From an uncultured Bacteroidales bacterium (GTDB taxonomy: Bacteria > Bacteroidota > Bacteroidia > Bacteroidales > Muribaculaceae): DNA of 37,296 bases. Below, one piece after another: positions 32,607-37,296 of the stretch. The translations under genes were made by a program, and so were the position numbers. A model generated the notes under the pieces. That model was not told the origin of the DNA. It searched no databases and saw nothing but the letters and a program-made list of their open reading frames with translations. The number at the start of each line of letters is the position of its first letter. Positions within the stretch are counted from its first letter, which is position 1. The DNA is taken from NCBI GenBank assembly GCA_900549375.1, contig URNY01000006.1, positions 1-37,296 on the forward strand, read 5' to 3'.

Positions 32607-32999
32607 ATGAAGCGGCAAGATCGGACGCACCGTAAGGAATATATCAGGATCGCCGTCGCGCTCGCGGCGGCGGCTCTCTTTTGCGCCTTATATTTTCTTA
32701 TCGACCCCGAAGCCTCCTCGTGGGTTCCGCAATGTGTGTTCCATCGGCTCACCGGCCTGAAGTGTCCGGGATGCGGGAGCCAGAGAATGCTCCATGCGCT
32801 GCTCCATGGCGACATTGCCGCCGCATGGCATCACAACGCCATGCTCCTCTGCCTCCTTCCCCTGCTCATTCCCATGATTCTCATCGAACTCGCTCCCTCA
32901 CGCTGGCCCCGCATCTATGCCCGCCTCCACTCCGTACCGGTTATAATTTCCCTTCTCGTCCTCCTCATCCTATGGAGTTTCCTCCGCAACTTCGCCTGA
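32607..32999 (+). CDS. DUF2752 membrane protein
   Basis: A 130-residue protein from MKRQDRTHRKEYI. A first helix (VALAAAALFCALYFLI), the signature CPGCGSQRMLHALLHGD (about 50-66), then two more helices (AMLLCLLPLLIPMILIEL and VIISLLVLLILWSFL). The CPGCGxQR motif defines DUF2752; function is unknown. It follows the CD225-like gene by 2 bp, a pairing that suggests a joint role. No signal peptide separate from the first helix. Confidence 0.85.
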   Translation: MKRQDRTHRKEYIRIAVALAAAALFCALYFLIDPEASSWVPQCVFHRLTGLKCPGCGSQRMLHALLHGDIAAAWHHNAMLLCLLPLLIPMILIELAPSRWPRIYARLHSVPVIISLLVLLILWSFLRNFA

Positions 33000-33010
33000 T
33001 CGCCCGTTGC

Positions 33011-33087
33011 GTGCAAGCACTTTAGTGCGCAGAAGAAAATTCAAAATTCCACATTCAAAATTCTCCATTCAAAATTCAAAATTATTT
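33011..33087. repeat. TTTA-loop hairpin and TTCAAAATTC array (R3)
   Basis: Hairpin GCACTTTAGTGC at 33017-33028 with the preceding GTTGCGTG found also at R2, then TTCAAAATTC units at 33039-33085, ending directly before aroK. Confidence 0.85.
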
Positions 33088-33618
33088 ATGCTTCCCTTGT
33101 TCATAATCGGCTATATGGCCTCAGGCAAGACCACCTTCGGGCGTGCGCTTGCCCGGCGCACCGGCCGACAGTTCATCGACCTCGATTTCTTCATCGAACA
33201 GCGCTTTCACACCACAATCTCCCGCCTTTTCGAGGAAAGAGGCGAAGAGGGTTTCCGAAGCCTCGAAAGCGCCATGCTACGCGAGGTCGGCGAATTCGAT
33301 GATGTCGTGATTTCATGCGGTGGAGGCACACCCTGTTTCAACGCCAACATCGACTATATGCTCTCGCGCGGCAACACAGTGCTGCTCGAAGCCTCCGTCG
33401 ACCGTATAGTGGAGCGCCTTGTGGCCAACAGCTCGCGCCGGCCGCTGATGAAAGGAAAGAAGCCCGAAGAGATACGTCTCGCGGTAGAAGAAGGCCTTGC
33501 CTCCCGCCGCCCTTACTACGACCGCGCACCCGTGCACTTCTGCGGCGAGCAACTCGAAGACCGCCGCCAGATCGACACCACCGTCGAAACCTTCCTCCGC
33601 CTCCACCCCGCGCTTTAA
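33088..33618 (+). CDS. aroK: Shikimate kinase
   Basis: A 176-residue cytoplasmic kinase, shikimate to shikimate-3-phosphate in chorismate synthesis. Walker A is GYMASGKTT (9-17), DLDFF carries the metal/shikimate aspartates, FRSLES matches the FRxxE motif, SCGGGTP is the Walker B/shikimate loop, and RRPLM is the lid arginine. Started at MLPLFIIGYMASGKT; the ORF runs open upstream only through repeat sequence. Length is normal. Confidence 0.93.
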   Translation: MLPLFIIGYMASGKTTFGRALARRTGRQFIDLDFFIEQRFHTTISRLFEERGEEGFRSLESAMLREVGEFDDVVISCGGGTPCFNANIDYMLSRGNTVLLEASVDRIVERLVANSSRRPLMKGKKPEEIRLAVEEGLASRRPYYDRAPVHFCGEQLEDRRQIDTTVETFLRLHPAL

Positions 33619-33687
33619 TCATCTATGATTTGGCCGTCACGAAATTTAGTGTTAATTTAGGGGCAAAATAAACACACCGTCTGCGCC

Positions 33688-34791
33688 ATGAACCAGAACG
33701 ATAAAGACTTCAGCCTCCAGCCCCAACCGGAGACCACAATGCTGGACAAGGAAAACCCGGCTATACAGATCGGATTGGTTGCCAACTATTCCGACAGTTA
33801 TGAAACGCGCATGCTCCTCACTCCGGAAGCATGCGGAATGCTGACTTCGGCCGGCATAGGAGTCTGCATGGAAGAGGGAGCGGGATCCGATATAAGTTTC
33901 CCGGATGCCAAATATGCCGAATACGGCGTGCGCATCGTGACGCGCGACGTAGCCCTCGCCTCGCCGGTGGTGCTCAGCTATGCAGCCCTCAAGCCCAAAG
34001 ATATCAAGAAAATGAGCAAAGGCGCCTGTCTGCTCTGCATGATGGACAATGCCCTTTTCGAAGCCACCACAATCCGCACGCTTCTTCAGCACCGCATAAT
34101 CACCGGCTGTTTCGACAATATGTACAGCCACAACGATGAGCCGGTTTTCGCAAATATCATCGATGAGATCGATGGCCGCGCAGCTGTGATGTATGCCGAA
34201 GAAGCCCTCTCTTATCTCGGAGGAGGCAAGGGAGTGCTTCTTGCCGGAGTGGCCGGGATAAACCCCTGCGAAGTGCTGCTCATCGGAATCGGCAATGACA
34301 TCATTGCCGCCGCCAAAGCCGCAGCGGCAGCCGGAGCCCGCGTCACGGTGATGGACAACGACTGCTCCACCCTTCAGGTTGCCAAAGATATTCTCGGAAA
34401 CACCGTCGACACGGTGGCCGTCCATCCTCGTGTGTTATATAACAGGGTAAAGACAGCCGATGTGATAATTATGGGAAGCACCACCCGTCCGTTCGAGTTT
34501 CCGCGCAACCTCTCCGCAGCCATGAAAGAGACGGCATATGTACTCGACCTCAACGAAACCCATCCATCGGTCAGCGTGCCCCGCACGGTAGCTATGGCCC
34601 TCTCCAATGCTCTGGTGAATTTCTTCGATGAAATGGCTATCAAGGATGGCATCAGGGGAATGATCGCCACCACGCCCGGCGTGCAATATGGAGTTGTGAC
34701 CTACGACGGCAAACTTGTCGACAAACTGATTGCAAGCTATCTCTCGATGCCGAGCGTCGATCTAAACGTGATGCTTTCGGCCGCTAACTGA
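33688..34791 (+). CDS. ald: Alanine dehydrogenase (Ald-like)
   Basis: A 367-residue enzyme, reversible L-alanine to pyruvate plus ammonium with NAD. The N-terminal AlaDh/PNT region shows ETRMLLTPE and SYAALKPKDIKK, with the substrate-binding residues in recognisable places; YSHNDEPVFANIIDEIDGRAAV is typical. The NAD loop reads LIGIGNDII where GxGxxG is usual, so the third glycine is absent; other members of this branch also vary here, as far as I recall, so this may not impair it. Its stop lies in a 22-bp tandem duplication that contains the start of the next gene. Start may be 33688 or 33739. Confidence 0.85.
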   Translation: MNQNDKDFSLQPQPETTMLDKENPAIQIGLVANYSDSYETRMLLTPEACGMLTSAGIGVCMEEGAGSDISFPDAKYAEYGVRIVTRDVALASPVVLSYAALKPKDIKKMSKGACLLCMMDNALFEATTIRTLLQHRIITGCFDNMYSHNDEPVFANIIDEIDGRAAVMYAEEALSYLGGGKGVLLAGVAGINPCEVLLIGIGNDIIAAAKAAAAAGARVTVMDNDCSTLQVAKDILGNTVDTVAVHPRVLYNRVKTADVIIMGSTTRPFEFPRNLSAAMKETAYVLDLNETHPSVSVPRTVAMALSNALVNFFDEMAIKDGIRGMIATTPGVQYGVVTYDGKLVDKLIASYLSMPSVDLNVMLSAAN

Positions 34792-34826
34792 TGACAGAGA
34801 CAAAGCTAACTGATGACAGAGACAAA
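34783..34826 (+). repeat. Perfect 22-bp tandem duplication at ald/GT junction
   Basis: The unit from 34783 is repeated without change from 34805. It contains the ald stop and a TGATG start site, so two ATGs 22 bp apart are created; only the second, at 34813, is in the glycosyltransferase frame. Confidence 0.97.
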
Positions 34827-35919
34827 GAAGAGTCTACTGCATATAATTCCATCAAACCGATGGGGAGGGATTCAGGCTTATGCCCTTGACATCTGCCGAC
34901 ACTATAATGCCCGGGGATGGCAGGTGACTGCTCTTACGCGAAATGCCGTCGGAGTAGACGCTCCTTTCGCCGAAGCCGGGATAGAGCTCGTGCATGCTCC
35001 TCTCAACGGATTCCTCGACATCTCCACGGCAATGATTCTGGCTCGCCGACTGCGCCGTATGCCTCAGGACGGAGGCGTGGTCCACGTGCATCGCTATCGC
35101 GATGCATTCGCAGTGATTATAGCCAAAAAGATTGCAAAGCGGCCGGATATCCGGGTTGTATCGACAAGACACGCCGTGCGCCGCGGTCGGGATACATTCC
35201 TCTTCCGAAAGCTTTACAGACTCATCGATGCCCACATCTTTGTGTCGGCCATGGCCTATGACGCCTTCCGCCATGCCGCAACCCGCAATATAAAGCTGCC
35301 TCCCGACAGCGTATACATTCTCCGCAACAGCCTGAATATCCCTGCCGGAGAACCCGCGCCGGAGCCATCCCGCGGACCGGTCACGGCATTATATCAGGGT
35401 GCGATCATGAAAGGGAAAGGCCTCGAGACACTCATCGATGCCCTGACCTCGCTTCGCAACCTCAAAATGCGGCTTCGCATCTCCGGAACCGGCAATCCGG
35501 ACTACCTCGACCTGCTGCGCCGCCGCGCAATGAGTCGCGGAGTGATGGAGATGATCGACTGGAACACAAAAGGCTCTCCGTCGGTGGAGCAATGCGCCGA
35601 AGCACATTTCAGCGTTCTTCCGTCAACCGAACGGGAAGCGCTGGCAATGAGCGCGCTCATGGCTATGGCCGCCGGACGCCCTCAGGCCGTCACTTCCAAC
35701 GGCGCCCAGAGCGAGTATCTCGAAGACGGCAAGACCGCCTTACTTGTCAAGCCGGCCGATGCCGCTTTGCTGGCAGAGGCCATGCGCAGACTCGCTTCCG
35801 ACGCCCCGCTGCGGCAGGAGATGGGCCGTGAGGCTTACACAGTCTATTCAAGACTCCTCTCATGGCCACACTTCATACGGTCCCTCAATGAAATCTACGA
35901 TAATAATATCAAAGAATAA
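34813..35919 (+). CDS. GT4-family glycosyltransferase
   Basis: A 368-residue GT-B glycosyltransferase without transmembrane helices. N-terminal WGGIQAYALDICRHYNARGW is the typical GT4 opening; the C-half contains YQGAIMKGKGLETLIDAL and STEREALAMSALMAMAAGRPQAVTSN, the nucleotide-sugar binding E-x7-E region. It likely adds a sugar in polysaccharide or LPS synthesis at the inner-membrane face. It precedes gmd by 8 bp, so GDP-fucose-containing glycan is a reasonable product, but donor and acceptor are not readable. Start at 34813 is set by frame. Confidence 0.88.
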   Translation: MTETKKSLLHIIPSNRWGGIQAYALDICRHYNARGWQVTALTRNAVGVDAPFAEAGIELVHAPLNGFLDISTAMILARRLRRMPQDGGVVHVHRYRDAFAVIIAKKIAKRPDIRVVSTRHAVRRGRDTFLFRKLYRLIDAHIFVSAMAYDAFRHAATRNIKLPPDSVYILRNSLNIPAGEPAPEPSRGPVTALYQGAIMKGKGLETLIDALTSLRNLKMRLRISGTGNPDYLDLLRRRAMSRGVMEMIDWNTKGSPSVEQCAEAHFSVLPSTEREALAMSALMAMAAGRPQAVTSNGAQSEYLEDGKTALLVKPADAALLAEAMRRLASDAPLRQEMGREAYTVYSRLLSWPHFIRSLNEIYDNNIKE

Positions 35920-35927
35920 ATACGATA

Positions 35928-37034
35928 ATGTCTTCAGAGAATAAAATGAAAAAAGCCCTCATAACGGGAGTCACCGGTCAGGATGGTTCCTATCTCGCAG
36001 AATTGCTGCTATCGAAAGGATATGACGTTCACGGCACCATACGCCGCAACTCATCCGACTTCCGCGAACGCATCACCCATCTCGAAGGACATCCGCATTT
36101 CCATCTCCATTTCGCAGACATGTCCGACTCGATGAGCCTGCTCAAGGTAGTGATGGACGTCCGTCCCGATGAAATTTACAACCTCGCGGCTCAAAGCCAT
36201 GTGCAGGTTTCCTTCGACGTGCCCGAATATACGGCCAACACCGACGCCACCGGTGTGCTGCGAGTCCTCGAGGCAGTGCGCCAGGCCGGCCTCGCTTCAA
36301 CCTGCCGTATCTATCAGGCTTCCACATCTGAGCTCTACGGAAAGGTAGAGGAAGTGCCTCAGAATGAAAAAACGCCGTTCCATCCCTACAGCCCTTACGC
36401 TGTTGCCAAGCTCTATGGTTTCTGGATAGTAAAGGAATACCGCGAGGCTTACGACATGTATTGCTGTTCGGGAATTCTTTTCAACCATGAATCGGAGCGG
36501 CGAGGCGAGACATTCGTTACCCGTAAGATCACTCTTGCCGCCGCCCGAATCGCCCAGGGGAAACAGGATAAACTCTTCCTCGGCAACCTCTCTTCGCTGC
36601 GCGACTGGGGATACGCTCCCGACTATGTGGAATGCATGTGGCTCATGCTGCAGCAGGAAAAACCGGAGGATTTCGTGATAGCCACCGGTGTGCAGCACTC
36701 AGTGCGTGAGTTCGCCACTCTTGCATTCGCCCGCGTCGGCATTCCGCTCCGTTGGGAAGGAGAAGGTGTCGATGAAAAAGGTATTGATGAGCGCACGGGG
36801 AAAGTCGTGGTGGAAGTCTCTCCCGATTTCTATCGTCCCACAGATGTTGTCAACCTCTGGGGCGATCCGACGAAGGCCCGTACCAACCTCGGCTGGAACC
36901 CTTCGAAAACATCATTTGAGGAACTGGTGAAAAAAATGGTTGACTCCGACATGAAGAAGGTAGCCACCGAACGGGCTTCCGATTATGTAAGGACAAATCT
37001 TGAGGAATATCTTGAAAAAGGAATTGTGAAATGA
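35928..37034 (+). CDS. gmd: GDP-mannose 4,6-dehydratase
   Basis: A 368-residue extended SDR, converting GDP-mannose to GDP-4-keto-6-deoxymannose. GVTGQDGSYLAELL (14-27) is the cofactor loop, NLAAQSHVQVSFDVPEYTANTDATG is the Gmd signature, and the YSPYAVAK tyrosine/lysine pair is intact. NHESERRGETFVTRKIT is highly typical. Start at 35928, or 35946 (MKKALITG). It overlaps the fcl start by 4 bases. Confidence 0.96.
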   Translation: MSSENKMKKALITGVTGQDGSYLAELLLSKGYDVHGTIRRNSSDFRERITHLEGHPHFHLHFADMSDSMSLLKVVMDVRPDEIYNLAAQSHVQVSFDVPEYTANTDATGVLRVLEAVRQAGLASTCRIYQASTSELYGKVEEVPQNEKTPFHPYSPYAVAKLYGFWIVKEYREAYDMYCCSGILFNHESERRGETFVTRKITLAAARIAQGKQDKLFLGNLSSLRDWGYAPDYVECMWLMLQQEKPEDFVIATGVQHSVREFATLAFARVGIPLRWEGEGVDEKGIDERTGKVVVEVSPDFYRPTDVVNLWGDPTKARTNLGWNPSKTSFEELVKKMVDSDMKKVATERASDYVRTNLEEYLEKGIVK

Positions 37035-37296
37035 TGCGCAAGGATTCGAAAATATATGTGGCCGGTCACCGCGGCATGGTGGGTTCGGCTATTGTCAGGG
37101 AACTTGAACGCCAAGGCTATCATAATATAATCACCCGCACACACTCCGAGCTCGACCTCACCGACCAGCGGGCTGTCGAGGCATTCTTCGCCGCCGAGCG
37201 GCCCGAATATGTTTTCCTCGCGGCCGCAAAGGTTGGCGGCATCGAGGCCAACGACAAGGCTCCGGCCGATTTCATGTATCAGAACATGATGCTGGA
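37031..37296 (+). CDS. fcl: GDP-L-fucose synthase, partial at window edge
   Basis: The first 88 codons are present; the gene continues past the window. The start is 37031 or 37034. VAGHRGMVGSAIVREL (cofactor loop) and AAAKVGGIEAND are characteristic of Fcl/WcaG, which epimerises and reduces the Gmd product to GDP-L-fucose. It is coupled to gmd through an ATGA overlap. Confidence 0.95.
   Translation, partial: MMRKDSKIYVAGHRGMVGSAIVRELERQGYHNIITRTHSELDLTDQRAVEAFFAAERPEYVFLAAAKVGGIEANDKAPADFMYQNMML

Overview
The window looks like a chromosomal segment of a gut Bacteroidales bacterium, most likely a Muribaculaceae-type genome with moderate GC. The evidence is Bacteroidetes -7 promoter boxes (TAnnTTTG), a UpxY-type NusG-like regulator at the head of a polysaccharide operon, an SLBB-rich capsule export protein, few Shine-Dalgarno sites, and dispersed TTCAAAATTC repeats. 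The species call is inference; no rRNA or tRNA gene is present.

From 1 to 17.7 kb everything reads on the minus strand. Read in transcription order, a four-gene operon comes first (17.7 to 12.9 kb): an outer-membrane porin-like barrel, a LicC-like phosphocholine cytidylyltransferase, a fused nucleotidyltransferase/choline kinase and a BCCT choline transporter. All four overlap by 1 to 4 bases. This looks like choline capture, phosphorylation and CDP activation for surface phosphocholine. Next is a compact AT-rich three-gene module (12.8 to 11.35 kb): RelE/HigB-like toxin, HTH antitoxin, SecB-like chaperone, i.e. a toxin-antitoxin-chaperone (TAC) system with its own promoter. Then a polysaccharide operon runs from upxY (11.18 kb) to 0.83 kb. 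Its first cargo is an ATPase and a small protein with a nuclease-like ExK motif, a candidate defence pair. Sugar genes follow: a 4,6-dehydratase homologue with a damaged NAD-binding loop, a class V aminotransferase, a cytidylyltransferase-oxidoreductase fusion, an acyltransferase, a LegC-type aminotransferase, a PtmA-like SDR and a PtmE-like CBS-nucleotidyltransferase. This set suggests part of a legionaminic-acid-like nonulosonate pathway; the synthase, hydrolysing epimerase and CMP-transferase are not in view. A near copy (66/71) of the upxY promoter element recurs at 719-789 and starts a second transcription unit with wbuC.

From 17.8 to 22.46 kb a divergent plus-strand operon encodes the export machinery: SLBB export protein, Wzz-type chain-length protein and an M23/LysM endopeptidase. 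From 28.5 to 22.5 kb a minus-strand operon encodes a TolC/HlyD/ABC-2 permease efflux system followed by an LpxL-type acyltransferase.

From 28.8 kb to the end, plus-strand genes are mostly housekeeping and envelope: MATE transporter, MsbA-like ABC exporter, CD225-like and DUF2752 membrane proteins, shikimate kinase, alanine dehydrogenase, a GT4 glycosyltransferase, and the GDP-fucose pair gmd and fcl (fcl cut by the window edge). Intergenic spaces on this right half carry TTCAAAATTC arrays and TTTA-loop hairpins, one of which has apparently become coding sequence.

The most interesting parts are the two defence-like modules bracketing upxY, the phosphocholine operon, and the duplicated promoter element.
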